DNA of 64,000 bases, taken from Fictibacillus sp. BK138. GTDB lineage: Bacteria; Bacillota; Bacilli; Bacillales; Fictibacillaceae. Shown piece after piece: positions 39,884 to 48,598 of the stretch. The notes beneath the pieces are model-generated. The model was not told the DNA's origin and ran no database searches. It saw only the letters and a list, made by a program, of their open reading frames with translations. Positions within the stretch are counted from its first letter, which is position 1, and the number at the start of each line of letters is the position of its first letter. The DNA lies in assembly GCF_004216955.1 (NCBI RefSeq), contig NZ_SGXL01000001.1, positions 2,507,413 through 2,571,412 of the forward strand, in the 5' to 3' direction. The position numbers and the translations under genes were made by a program.

Positions 39884-42514
39884 ATGAAAATCAATCGCGT
39901 GAATTATTTAACGGGGCCTAATCTTTACAGCTTCAAACCAACGATCTGGATTGAGCTTGATATAGAAGAATTCGAAGAAAAACCATCGAACCTGTTACCG
40001 GGTTTTACAGATAAATTACTAAAAGTCATCCCTTCCCTTCATACTCACACCTGTTCGAGAGGCTATGCGGGCGGATTTGTGGAACGTCTTCACGAAGGCA
40101 CGTGGATGGGGCATATCTTAGAACATATTGCGTTAGAAATTCAGCACCTTGCTGGTATAAAAGTTAAACGCGGCAAAACGATTACAAGTGAGCGAAAAGG
40201 AATCTACTTTGTAACGTATGATTATGTGGAACCGAAGTCAGGCTATAACGCGTTTGAAGCTGCGATTGAAATTGTAACCGCTATTCTAGAAGGAAATGAA
40301 ATCAGCGCTGATACTTATATTCAACACACTTCTGATCTTTATCATCTGCATAAATTAGGTCCGAGCACAGAGGCGATCTACAATGCGGCTCGGAGCCGCA
40401 AGATTCCAGTGGAGCGGATCGGAACGAATAGCTACTTACGACTCGGAACCGGAAAAAAACAAAAATCCGTACAGGCTACGATTTCTAGCCAAACTTCTTA
40501 TCTTGCTGTTGAAAATTCGTGTGATAAAGATATGACGAAAACCTTTCTGAAAGGTGCCGGTCTCCCAGTTCCGATTGGCGATGTGGTATCCAATGAATAT
40601 GAATTGCTACAGTCAGCTGAGAAGATCGGTTATCCGCTTGTGATCAAACCGCTTAACGGGCGCCAAGGACAAAATATCGTGACTGACATACAAAACGATG
40701 AAGATCTGTTAGCGGCCTTCCGTGTTGTGTACAGTGAAGGAACGCAGTATATTCTCGAACGTTATTATTCTGGCAACGACTATCGCTTTTTTGTTGTGAA
40801 TGGCGAGTTGGTTGCTGCGAGTTTGCGTCTCCCTCCTATCGTAACAGGTGACGGCTTTAAAACAATCGGCGAGTTAATTGATGAAGAAAACCTGAATCCA
40901 TTACGTGGCGACGGACATGAAAAAGCAATGAGCAAGATTCCGCTGGATGAGCGTACGGTCGTGCATTTAGAAAAAAGCGGCTACTCTCTTCATTCTGTGT
41001 TGAAAAAAGGACAAGCCCTTGAAGTCTTAGGGAACGCAAATCTTTCAACTGGCGGATCTGCGATTGACGTTACGGATGAAGTTCATCCATCTTACCGTAA
41101 AATGGCCATAGAAGCTGCAGCTGCTGTTGGTCTTGATATTGCTGGAATCGATATTCTTTCAACAGATGTAACTGTTCCGTTTGTAGATGGTGAAGCTGCT
41201 ATCTTAGAAGTGAACGCAGCACCAGGTATCCGTATGCACCTTTACCCTTCAAAAGGAAAAAGCCGTGATGCCGGCGGAGCAATTGTTGATTATTTGTTCT
41301 CATCCCGTGAAGAAGCCGCGATTCCTGTCGTGGCGGTAACGGGAACGAACGGCAAAACGACAACTTCCCGTTTAGTCGCTCACCTTTTACAAAAAGAAAA
41401 TGTAACGGTCGGTTATACGTGCTCTGATGGCGTATGGGTCGGCGATCAGCAGCTGGATTCAGGCGACTGCAGCGGACCGAGAAGCGCCCGCAAAGTGCTG
41501 TCACACCCAGCTGTTGATGTTGCGGTGCTTGAAACAGCACGGGGAGGCATGCTTCGCGAAGGTCTGGCTTTCCGTTATTGTGATGTTGGCATCGTAACAA
41601 ACGTGAGCGAAGATCATCTAGGCTTAAACGGCGTTGAAACATTAGACGATTTGAAAAGGTTAAAACAAACTGTAGCTGAAGTGGTACTTCCAGAAGGGAC
41701 ATGCGTTCTGAATGCTGATGACCCGCGCTGTGTGGACATGGCACAGCACACGAACGGTAATGTAGTCTTCTTCTCACTGTCTGTTATGAACCCTGAGATC
41801 CAAAAAGGTTTAGAGAATGGTGCAAAAGTATGGTATCTCGAAAATGACTGGGTGATGTTCAGCGAGAACGGGATAACGGAAAGGTTCCTGCCTGTTTCTC
41901 ACATCCCGTTAACGATAAGTGGTGCAGCTCGCCATAATGTTGCAAACGTACTGGGTGCACTCGCTGCTGCTCATTCGTTAGGACGTCCACTTTCTGAACT
42001 TCGCAGCAAAGTGATTACGTTCCTTCCGACAGAAAACCAGAACCGCGGACGCTTTAACGTTGAGAACATCCATGGCCGGACGATCGTGATCGATTACGCT
42101 CATAACCCAGCAGGTCTTAAAGCGTTGTTTGAAACCGTGGATCAGCTAAGAAATGGCGGTCGTGTGATTACAGTAGGATCAGCAGCCGGCGACAGACAGG
42201 ACCATAACATACAAGAGATGGGTCGCATCTTTGGCACCCATTCAGATATTTTTATCATAAAAGAAGATGTGAATCTAAGAGGACGCACACCTGGGGAAAC
42301 GGTTCATCTTCTCTACACCGGTGTAAAGGAAGCCAAGAGTAATACGGCTGTTCATGTGTATCCGAAAGAACCTGAAGCGATGCTCCAGGCTTGGGAGCGA
42401 TCACAGCCAGGCGACACTCTCGTTTTCTTGTATGACGAGTACCCATCCATTCAGGGGATCTTACAGAGGATCAAAAACTCTGAATCTATTTCGATCTTAC
42501 AGAAAGCAGAATAA
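39884..42514 (+). CDS. cphA: cyanophycin synthetase
   Basis: An 876-residue enzyme that makes the storage polymer multi-L-arginyl-poly-L-aspartate. An N-terminal domain with GHILEHIALEIQHLAG (about residues 85-100) is followed by an ATP-grasp domain (VIKPLNGRQGQNIVTDI about 265) and a Mur-ligase-like domain with P-loop TGTNGKTTTSRLV (about 486). The length agrees with bacterial CphA1. TAAGGAGCGAG precedes the ATG. Together with the cyanophycinase upstream it gives a complete store-and-recall pair for nitrogen. Confidence 0.95.
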   Translation: MKINRVNYLTGPNLYSFKPTIWIELDIEEFEEKPSNLLPGFTDKLLKVIPSLHTHTCSRGYAGGFVERLHEGTWMGHILEHIALEIQHLAGIKVKRGKTITSERKGIYFVTYDYVEPKSGYNAFEAAIEIVTAILEGNEISADTYIQHTSDLYHLHKLGPSTEAIYNAARSRKIPVERIGTNSYLRLGTGKKQKSVQATISSQTSYLAVENSCDKDMTKTFLKGAGLPVPIGDVVSNEYELLQSAEKIGYPLVIKPLNGRQGQNIVTDIQNDEDLLAAFRVVYSEGTQYILERYYSGNDYRFFVVNGELVAASLRLPPIVTGDGFKTIGELIDEENLNPLRGDGHEKAMSKIPLDERTVVHLEKSGYSLHSVLKKGQALEVLGNANLSTGGSAIDVTDEVHPSYRKMAIEAAAAVGLDIAGIDILSTDVTVPFVDGEAAILEVNAAPGIRMHLYPSKGKSRDAGGAIVDYLFSSREEAAIPVVAVTGTNGKTTTSRLVAHLLQKENVTVGYTCSDGVWVGDQQLDSGDCSGPRSARKVLSHPAVDVAVLETARGGMLREGLAFRYCDVGIVTNVSEDHLGLNGVETLDDLKRLKQTVAEVVLPEGTCVLNADDPRCVDMAQHTNGNVVFFSLSVMNPEIQKGLENGAKVWYLENDWVMFSENGITERFLPVSHIPLTISGAARHNVANVLGALAAAHSLGRPLSELRSKVITFLPTENQNRGRFNVENIHGRTIVIDYAHNPAGLKALFETVDQLRNGGRVITVGSAAGDRQDHNIQEMGRIFGTHSDIFIIKEDVNLRGRTPGETVHLLYTGVKEAKSNTAVHVYPKEPEAMLQAWERSQPGDTLVFLYDEYPSIQGILQRIKNSESISILQKAE

Positions 42515-42530
42515 TAGAGTAGAAAGAGAA

Positions 42531-42575
42531 AAACAGTGCATGATTCCCATATGTGGGAGGTGTACTGTTTTTTTG
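42531..42575 (+). terminator. terminator after cph operon
   Basis: AAACAGT (42531-42537) pairs with ACTGTTT (42564-42570), with a nested TCCCATATGTGGGA hairpin and a T-run. Confidence 0.88.
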
Positions 42576-42576
42576 A

Positions 42577-43317
42577 TTATTGAGATTCGATGTCTGGATC
42601 ATTCATTATTCTTACAAAATCCAATTCAATATCATCATTCATAAAAGAAAATCCGTTGCTAGTCCCCTCTATCCTTGCTTCAATCCCCGATTTCTCATAA
42701 GGCTTCCACGCAAAATACATATAACGATTGAGGTCAAAATCACCAAATAAATCCGGTGTTGCAGCTGAATCCATCTTAATTAGAGAGTCGATGACAGATA
42801 CCCACTCATTCGTAAGTTTCATTGAGCCGTATGAGACCGAAGCTGTCTCTATCTTGTTTTCCATCTGCAGTTTTGGATAATAGTACTCTATTCCGTCCGT
42901 AACATGGAAATTTCTTTCTCTGTATAAGAACAACTTCATATAAGCTACCTGATCGTCTTCATGTAGATTCCAAACTAACCGGAATGTAGACGGGTCTTTA
43001 CTATCAATCCTCCATACTTTCGGTTCTCCTGTATTATCGATGTTAAGTACTTTCCATTTTGTATTCTGCCATTCCCAATAGCTAGTTCCATAGTCTCCGG
43101 TGGTTGAGACAAATGGAACGAAGAAGTGTTTATCATCTATCCTTATTTTATCTTGTATTTCTTCAACTCTCACCGTAGTTTGCGTAGCGCTTATGGTTTG
43201 TATCAATTCTTTATCAGAAGGAAAAGCGACTGGAGTTCTCGGGAAATACCAATAGGTGACCAGCATCAAAATAATTAATACGCCTATGCTTACCGTTAAT
43301 TTTGTAGTTTTCGTCAT
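42577..43317 (-). CDS. membrane-anchored extracytoplasmic protein, function unknown
   Basis: A 246-residue protein with a single N-terminal helix (about residues 7-25, LTVSIGVLIILMLVTYWYF) and a large extracytoplasmic domain rich in aromatic residues (TSYWEWQNTKWKVLNI). I recognise no family. It lies 2 bp behind the membrane protein at 43320 on the same strand, so the two are one operon and may form a complex. Confidence 0.6.
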   Translation of the reverse strand: MTKTTKLTVSIGVLIILMLVTYWYFPRTPVAFPSDKELIQTISATQTTVRVEEIQDKIRIDDKHFFVPFVSTTGDYGTSYWEWQNTKWKVLNIDNTGEPKVWRIDSKDPSTFRLVWNLHEDDQVAYMKLFLYRERNFHVTDGIEYYYPKLQMENKIETASVSYGSMKLTNEWVSVIDSLIKMDSAATPDLFGDFDLNRYMYFAWKPYEKSGIEARIEGTSNGFSFMNDDIELDFVRIMNDPDIESQ

Positions 43318-43319
43318 GT

Positions 43320-44054
43320 CTATTTCCCTCCTTCCAATATGGAGGAGTCTGCTCGATAGTATAGTTGTTTAGTTGGTGTCCAAACTAACAGACCTTTCCC
43401 GTCCTCTTCCACATATATAACCGCGCTAGTCCCGCTTCCCCATTTCATCTCAGTGCCAGTAAGTTGATAAGGAAAACGTTCTTTACGGTCCTCCGGTTCC
43501 ACATTTACGACTGTATTGTAGTACCATTCTTCACTTGGTATAGAATCTTTTCTCATTGTATTCAACTGACTTTCAAGGCTCTTTTTGTTAAGTTGCACCT
43601 TTTTTGCAGAAGGATGAGTGCTTACAATTTCCGCCTCTTTTACACTTGCCATGTAAGTGGATAGCTCATTTTCTGGATAGAGAGCATTCTGAAGTGGAAA
43701 TGATAAAAGAGCAGCAGCAAGAAAAATGAAATTCGAGATGAACCCCAGCCAGGCAAAACGCCTGTACTTCGCCCACTTCTCTACCTTGTTTCTGTAGATA
43801 AAATACAAAATCCAAACGCCAAGCGGAAGGATTGGAATTTTAACGAATGTATCAAAGGCTGGAATGGTAATGGAAAATGAAAAAAGACCAATGATGATCA
43901 CAATAAAAACTTTCCACTTTATCGGTTTTTCATCTTGCTTTTTATAGATGCGATAAGCAAGAACCCCAATCACGATTATTGCCAGGATATCCATCAACAT
44001 TGAGGGAAAATGGTTTACGAAATAAAAATTAATGATCAGCACCCCTTTTTTCAA
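43320..44054 (-). CDS. multi-helix membrane protein with extracytoplasmic domain
   Basis: A 244-residue protein. Four hydrophobic helices (about residues 19-38, 48-65, 70-88 and 103-125) are followed by an extracytoplasmic domain of about 110 residues (KVQLNKKSLESQLNTM, then VIYVEEDGKGLLVWTPT). The start is uncertain: TTG 44054 has only a weak site, while AAAAAAGGGGTG further in is followed by ATC and CTG codons. It forms a two-gene operon with the protein at 42577. Confidence 0.55.
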   Translation of the reverse strand: MKKGVLIINFYFVNHFPSMLMDILAIIVIGVLAYRIYKKQDEKPIKWKVFIVIIIGLFSFSITIPAFDTFVKIPILPLGVWILYFIYRNKVEKWAKYRRFAWLGFISNFIFLAAALLSFPLQNALYPENELSTYMASVKEAEIVSTHPSAKKVQLNKKSLESQLNTMRKDSIPSEEWYYNTVVNVEPEDRKERFPYQLTGTEMKWGSGTSAVIYVEEDGKGLLVWTPTKQLYYRADSSILEGGK

Positions 44055-44130
44055 AAAAGCTCTCTATATACTACTATGTATGTACTACCAATTATTGCAT
44101 ATGGGTAAATGAACTTCCATGCTTACATGA

Positions 44131-44160
44131 AAAAAATGCAGCCCTGAATTAATGGGCTGC
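44131..44160 (-). terminator. terminator after galE
   Basis: GCAGCCC (44138-44144) pairs with GGGCTGC (44154-44160); an A6 run at 44131 gives a T-run on the minus strand. Confidence 0.88.
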
Positions 44161-44166
44161 TCTCAT

Positions 44167-45177
44167 CTATTTTACGAACTGTACATTTCTTTTTTTATTT
44201 TGATGTGACTGTTTTGCATGATAGTTCCAAGCATGAGTTATGATGTCTTTTAGATCGGGATGTTTCGGCAGCCATTTTAATTCATCACGTGCTTTTTGTG
44301 AGGAAGCTACAAGTACTGCTGGATCCCCCGGTCTTCTTGGAGATGTTTCCACTTTGATTTCACGCTGCGTAACTTCCCGGCACGTTTCGATTACTTCTTT
44401 TACTGAAAAGCCTTTTCCATTCCCAAGGTTGTAGACGCCGCCTTCATTTTCGTTTCTGATTTTTTCTAGAGCACAATAATGAGCATCTGCGAGATCCATG
44501 ACATGAACATAATCACGGATACATGTGCCATCTGGCGTAGGATAGTCGTCGCCAAACACATTTATTTTGTTCCGTTGTCCTAATGCGGTTTGAAGTACAA
44601 TCGGAATCAGATGCGTTTCTGGATGGTGCTCCTCCCCTATACGTCCTTCAGGGTCTGCACCCGCTGCATTAAAGTAGCGGAGTGAAACGGATTTTATTCC
44701 ATATGCTTTTTCTGCCCAATGAAGCATTTTCTCTATCGCAAGCTTCGTTTCACCATAAGGATTTGTCGGGATTGCATGGTCTTCTTCTTGAATCGGGACG
44801 TGTTTCGGTTCTCCGTAAACTGCTGCGGTCGAAGAGAATACGAGTTTTTTTATATTATTTTTGTTCATCACTTTCAGCAGAGAAAGTGTTCCCGACACAT
44901 TGTTTTCATAATAGGAAAGCGGCTCTTTCACGCTTTCGCCCACTAGAGAATTTGCTGCAAAATGAATGATGGCTTCTATGTTGTGATTTTGGCAAATGTA
45001 GTGGAGCAGCTCTTCATCGTGTAAGCTCCCCATGTAAAAAGGAATGTTGTTGAGTACCGATTGACGATGGCCCGTAATAAGATTATCCAGCACAACAACA
45101 GATTCACCTTTTTCTTTCAGGTAAAGTACCGTGTGGCTGCCGATGTATCCTGCACCGCCTGTTACTAAGATTGTCAT
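44167..45177 (-). CDS. galE: UDP-glucose 4-epimerase
   Basis: A 336-residue extended short-chain dehydrogenase. The NAD loop is VTGGAGYIGSHT (residues 5-16); the catalytic Ser is in FSSTAAVYG and the YxxxK motif is YGETKLAIE (about 148-156). NAAGADPEGRIGE and GTCIRDYVHVMDLA are typical of GalE. It interconverts UDP-glucose and UDP-galactose for envelope polysaccharide and galactose use. ATG 45177 follows GGAGAGTGAT; the longer in-frame start at 45222 lies before it. Confidence 0.92.
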   Translation of the reverse strand: MTILVTGGAGYIGSHTVLYLKEKGESVVVLDNLITGHRQSVLNNIPFYMGSLHDEELLHYICQNHNIEAIIHFAANSLVGESVKEPLSYYENNVSGTLSLLKVMNKNNIKKLVFSSTAAVYGEPKHVPIQEEDHAIPTNPYGETKLAIEKMLHWAEKAYGIKSVSLRYFNAAGADPEGRIGEEHHPETHLIPIVLQTALGQRNKINVFGDDYPTPDGTCIRDYVHVMDLADAHYCALEKIRNENEGGVYNLGNGKGFSVKEVIETCREVTQREIKVETSPRRPGDPAVLVASSQKARDELKWLPKHPDLKDIITHAWNYHAKQSHQNKKRNVQFVK

Positions 45178-45203
45178 ATTTCGATCACTCTCCATAACAA
45201 ATA

Positions 45204-45232
45204 GGGTGACTTTTTGACACAAGTCACCCCTC
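45204..45232 (-). terminator. terminator between the coiled-coil gene and galE
   Basis: GGGTGACTT (45204-45212) pairs perfectly with AAGTCACCC (45221-45229). The tail on the minus strand is ATTTGTTA, which is only moderately T-rich. Confidence 0.6.
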
Positions 45233-45234
45233 TT

Positions 45235-45636
45235 TTATTTAAGTGTTTTAACAACAATCGCTTGTGAAGCACTCTTAAGGAGACAGCCTTCCAAGTCTTC
45301 TTCTTTTATTAATCCAAGCGTGAGGGCAGACTTCACCTTTTCTTCATCAGGTTTTGGAACATGATGGATGAGATCGGTCATGTTGAGTTCGGTAAGCCGG
45401 TGAACCGTCTTCTCGTCATTAAATTTTTCCGACTTCCGAATTTGTCTCTGCAGTTTATAATTATTGACGGTAACCTCGCCTTTTTCGTTTGGACCAACCA
45501 GGTTATCAAAATAAATATGAAAGACCTTCTTCAGTTCATCCAGTTCCTTTTCAAGTTCTTTTTTCTTGGCACTCAACGTGTTGTATTTGATGACCAAGTC
45601 TTCAGAGATCGTGTAATCCGTTTTATTTATTGACAC
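45235..45636 (-). CDS. coiled-coil protein, function unknown
   Basis: A 133-residue soluble protein. The first third is a coiled coil (about residues 20-42, AKKKELEKELDELKKVF); the middle carries VNNYKLQRQIRKSEKF and the C-terminus is mixed. Similar short coiled-coil proteins are found in phages and small plasmid systems, but I cannot name a family. GGGGGAGGACAAG precedes the start. Confidence 0.6.
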   Translation of the reverse strand: MSINKTDYTISEDLVIKYNTLSAKKKELEKELDELKKVFHIYFDNLVGPNEKGEVTVNNYKLQRQIRKSEKFNDEKTVHRLTELNMTDLIHHVPKPDEEKVKSALTLGLIKEEDLEGCLLKSASQAIVVKTLK

Positions 45637-45703
45637 TGCTTGTCCTCCCCCAATACCGTTAGATAGTTCATTTTATTTTGGAGGGGTTCGAAATATACCA
45701 AAT

Positions 45704-45737
45704 AAAAAAGCCAACTCACGTATATGGTGAGCTGGCT
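45704..45737 (-). terminator. terminator after DUF3934 gene
   Basis: GCCAnCTCAC (45710-45719) pairs with GTGAGnTGGC (45727-45736), with an A6 run on the plus strand. Confidence 0.8.
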
Positions 45738-45741
45738 CTTA

Positions 45742-45909
45742 TTAGTCGTTTGGTTCCTGATCTTTATCTATCTTTTTCGTTCCTTTACTTACATACGGCT
45801 TTGGTCCTTTTTTCTTGCTGCTCGATTTCCATCGGTTCCAGCCCTTCTTGCCAGTTCCCTGTCCTACTCCACTCTTTTTCTTGCTATTCGCTTTCGCTTT
45901 ACTCATCAT
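45742..45909 (-). CDS. DUF3934-type basic small protein
   Basis: A 55-residue, highly basic protein with MSKAKANSKKKSGVGQGTG followed by KKGWNRWKSSSKKK. The GxGTGKKGWxRW core is the mark of DUF3934, known only from Bacillales and of unknown function. The start is ATG 45909 or 45906 after GGAGTG. Its charge suggests binding to RNA or DNA. Confidence 0.72.
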   Translation of the reverse strand: MMSKAKANSKKKSGVGQGTGKKGWNRWKSSSKKKGPKPYVSKGTKKIDKDQEPND

Positions 45910-46021
45910 AATCACTCCATGCACATTCTATTACACAGTATAGAGCAGAAAAGGGGATTTTACTACAAGTCATATGAAATCTAGCAGAAATTTGAATGCG
46001 GAACTGGGATTAAATGTAAAA

Positions 46022-46114
46022 TTATGTGATGAGTGGCTATTTTTATGTGATTGACTCGTTTTTTTATGTGATGAGGCTAAAAAATTATGTGATTGCCTTA
46101 AGAAATTATGTGAT
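46022..46114. repeat. phased TTATGTGAT array, five units at exactly 21 bp
   Basis: Perfect TTATGTGAT cores begin at 46022, 46043, 46064, 46085 and 46106. The 12-bp spacers between them differ. A diverged TTACGAGAT follows at 46131. The core is identical to that of the array at 13687, some 32 kb away, with the same orientation. Confidence 0.92.
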
Positions 46115-46236
46115 AAATCACTTTAGAAAATTACGAGATCAAGCAAATTGACTTTTGATACTTTTCCCATCCGACTTTATACTAAATTCAATGTTATAAG
46201 GGAGGTTTTTTTATCAAAAACCAACATAATAATCCT

Positions 46237-47178
46237 GTGGTTATTCAAAAGTTAGAGGTTTCAATTAAAAGAGTGCCTAAATCCTTAAACATCCACTTAA
46301 AACTTGAAGATCATTTGTCAAAACACCTTGCTGGTTTACACGGAGAAAAATCTTTAGAGTACTTTTACCGCTACTTGCCTCAAGATGCTCATTTTATCCA
46401 CAACATTCGTATACTTCATATGAATTATTACTTTCAAATGGACACTCTCATCATTACTTCGAGATTCATTATTCTTTTAGAAATAAAAAATTATGCAGGG
46501 CACCTTTATTTTGATGATAGGTTTGGACAATTGATCAGAAAAATAAATGATAGAGAAGATGTCTTTGATGATCCCATCGAACAAGTAAAGAGACAGGCAT
46601 ATCACCTGTCAAAAATTCTAAAAAAGCATAAAATACCTGAAGTTCCAATTGAAACTCTAGTGGTAATTACTAACCCTAAGACGAATATAGACAGCCCTCC
46701 ATCTAATAAGGACGCGTTAAATATGATAATAAAAAGCTCACGATTAAAAAGAAAATATGAAGAGTATATTCAAAAATATGAAAAGGATGTGCTGACCATG
46801 AAAGAAAGGAAAAAGATTCTTCGAATATTAATGAAGCTAGATGAACCTTATAATCCAGACATACTTGAGTATTTTGGAGTTGATAAAAGCGAGTTAATAA
46901 CTGGCGTCCTATGTTCTAAATGCAATCATAAAATGGAGAGAATTTCAGCAAATTGGCAATGTATCAAATGTAAACACACCTCTAAAACTGCCCATATTCA
47001 AGCACTCATGGATTATGCACTGTTAATTTCAACAGACATTACCAATAAGCAATGCAAAGATTTCCTAGACTTATCCACGAGCATGCAAGCTTATCATTTA
47101 CTTCAATCATTAAATCTCCCATATACAGGTGCATCTCGAAGATCGAGAACATACCACCTAGACTCTCTCATCACTTAA
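46237..47178 (+). CDS. NERD-domain protein with C-terminal zinc ribbon
   Basis: A nuclease-related-domain protein of about 313 residues. The NERD part covers about residues 30-150 (AGLHGEKSLEYFYRYLPQ, then TLIITSRFIILLEIKNY with the core Glu and Lys). After a helical linker a zinc ribbon follows (LCSKCNHKMER, WQCIKCKHTS), then a helical tail. It may bind or cut DNA. The start is doubtful: GGAGG at 46201 is ideally spaced to ATC at 46213, while the first canonical start in frame, GTG 46237, has no site. Confidence 0.72.
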   Translation: MVIQKLEVSIKRVPKSLNIHLKLEDHLSKHLAGLHGEKSLEYFYRYLPQDAHFIHNIRILHMNYYFQMDTLIITSRFIILLEIKNYAGHLYFDDRFGQLIRKINDREDVFDDPIEQVKRQAYHLSKILKKHKIPEVPIETLVVITNPKTNIDSPPSNKDALNMIIKSSRLKRKYEEYIQKYEKDVLTMKERKKILRILMKLDEPYNPDILEYFGVDKSELITGVLCSKCNHKMERISANWQCIKCKHTSKTAHIQALMDYALLISTDITNKQCKDFLDLSTSMQAYHLLQSLNLPYTGASRRSRTYHLDSLIT

Positions 47179-47551
47179 TCGCTTCCCTCAATTTCACGGC
47201 ATCCGCTTCATCCAGCTTCCCGTACCTATGTTTATTTGGATCAACGATTTCAGTATCCATATCCTTGTTAAACCAAATCTTATATTCTTCTAGCCTCTCC
47301 GGCTCGTTCGGATCATATTGGTAGAAAAAAGTCAGCTGCATATCTTCTTTCCTCGACATCTCTACTTTAACGTTTTCCCATTTTACTTTTTCAAAGATAG
47401 AGGCAATTGTTTGAATCCGATCTTCATCCGTTATTATATGTTCGCCAGAATGATTTTCACTGATTTGATAATCCACTCGGACTAATTTTTTTTCATTATT
47501 ACAGCCAACTAAACTTATTAACACTATTAGCATTACGAACCATTTTTTCAT
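47171..47551 (-). CDS. small lipoprotein, function unknown
   Basis: A 126-residue lipoprotein. The signal peptide MKKWFVMLIVLISLVGC ends in a lipobox (LVGC), so the Cys at residue 17 should be lipidated. The mature part has KVEMSRKEDMQLTFFYQYD and NEPERLEEYKIWF. No family is recognised. Its stop overlaps the NERD gene's end on the other strand by 8 bp. It follows the acetyltransferase gene by 3 bp and belongs to the same operon. Confidence 0.65.
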   Translation of the reverse strand: MKKWFVMLIVLISLVGCNNEKKLVRVDYQISENHSGEHIITDEDRIQTIASIFEKVKWENVKVEMSRKEDMQLTFFYQYDPNEPERLEEYKIWFNKDMDTEIVDPNKHRYGKLDEADAVKLREAIK

Positions 47552-47554
47552 AGA

Positions 47555-48118
47555 TTAATCAGCCGGATTAACAATCGCCATCTGCTGATGGTCTTCCCAC
47601 TTGCCGTTGATCTTCACATTTTTTCGGGCAAGTCCTTCTTTTTCGAAACCAGCTTTTTCTAAGACACGAATCGATCCAATATTATGTGGCATAACTCCCG
47701 CTTCAACCCTATGCAGTTTCAATTCTTCGAAAGCATACTTCACGATCAGCTTTACCGCTTCAGTGGTATAGCCTTTTCCATTGTGCCTTTCATCTAAAAA
47801 ATAGCCAACAAACGCACTTTGAATGGATCCGCGCATGACGGCAAACAGATTAATCGTACCAATCAATCGATCTTCATTTGTGAAAATACCAAATAAATAA
47901 TCAAGATCTTGTTTTGCATTCTCTTCCATCATCTGCAGCCGCTTCCGTGTACTTTCAAGTGTATAAAATTCTGGTGAGCGTTCCATTGAATACTTCTCAA
48001 AAAAATCTTTGTTCTCCACTTGCAATTGAAGGGAATCTTCTGCATCACCCACATTAAGTATACGTATAAAAATATTCTGTCCAGATAACTTTTGCTTCAA
48101 ATCAATGCTTTGGTTCAT
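47555..48118 (-). CDS. GNAT acetyltransferase, RimJ/RimL type
   Basis: A 187-residue acetyltransferase. The acetyl-CoA motif is LDERHNGKGYTTEAVKLIV (about residues 110-128), followed by HRVEAGVMPHNIGSIRVLEK and AGFEKEGLARK, as in ribosomal-protein Ser acetyltransferase relatives. The start is ATG 48118, six bases after GAGGA; the in-frame ATG 48124 is too close. It overlaps the small DUF3951-type gene, so the pair is translated together. Confidence 0.85.
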   Translation of the reverse strand: MNQSIDLKQKLSGQNIFIRILNVGDAEDSLQLQVENKDFFEKYSMERSPEFYTLESTRKRLQMMEENAKQDLDYLFGIFTNEDRLIGTINLFAVMRGSIQSAFVGYFLDERHNGKGYTTEAVKLIVKYAFEELKLHRVEAGVMPHNIGSIRVLEKAGFEKEGLARKNVKINGKWEDHQQMAIVNPAD

Positions 48119-48320
48119 GTCCATTCCTCGTTTCTTCTCTATATTCAATCTCATGTTTTGTGTCGTAGAGCGGCTGATCTTTCATCACATCGATGTGCCT
48201 CCCCATCGTGATATCATCATAGGGCGTATATTTGTTAGAAGGCATTTTGCGTTTGAAAATAATGCGGTAAAAGATGAGACCGAACACTACCGCATAAAAG
48301 ATAATTCCAGCAACCGTCAT
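48102..48320 (-). CDS. DUF3951-like small membrane protein
   Basis: A 72-residue protein with one N-terminal helix (MTVAGIIFYAVVFGLIFYRI) and a polar tail containing KYTPYDDITMG. The helix plus YTPxDxIT motif resembles the DUF3951 family of Bacillus. The 3' end overlaps the acetyltransferase gene. GGGAGG is found upstream. Confidence 0.6.
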   Translation of the reverse strand: MTVAGIIFYAVVFGLIFYRIIFKRKMPSNKYTPYDDITMGRHIDVMKDQPLYDTKHEIEYREETRNGHEPKH

Positions 48321-48332
48321 ACCGCAACCTCC

Positions 48333-48575
48333 CTATTTTTTTGAGGAATCCTTCTCATTTCCTCGTTTAAAGTTCCCAGTCACTTTAGCGAGAATCAACT
48401 GCACTTCGTGATCAGTGGAGGCTTGTTCAATCTTTTTAATGATTCTCTCTGCTTCCTTTCCTTTTAAGGTTGTTACTTGTTTGCCATGATACTCAATAAA
48501 AACCATGTTATTCTTTGTAATTCTGTAAGTAAAAACTTCTTCTTCGAGCCTTTTTCGTTTATCGATATTCCCCAA
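48333..48575 (-). CDS. small protein, function unknown
   Basis: An 80-residue, basic, soluble protein (FTYRITKNNMVFIEYHGKQV, then TLKGKEAERIIKKIEQA). The start is TTG 48575 after AAAGGAGA. It lies 12 bp before the DUF3951-like gene on the same strand and should be part of that operon. No family is recognised. Confidence 0.6.
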   Translation of the reverse strand: MGNIDKRKRLEEEVFTYRITKNNMVFIEYHGKQVTTLKGKEAERIIKKIEQASTDHEVQLILAKVTGNFKRGNEKDSSKK

Positions 48576-48598
48576 ATCGCTAATCTCCTTTTAGACAG

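Noticed and set aside
41199-41777. 192-codon antisense ORF inside cphA
   Set aside because: It lies opposite strongly conserved Mur-ligase motifs of cphA and has no RBS or recognisable domain.
46022-46114. Possible CRISPR array
   Set aside because: Repeats are only 9 bp and spacers 12 bp, far below CRISPR sizes, and no cas gene is present in the window.
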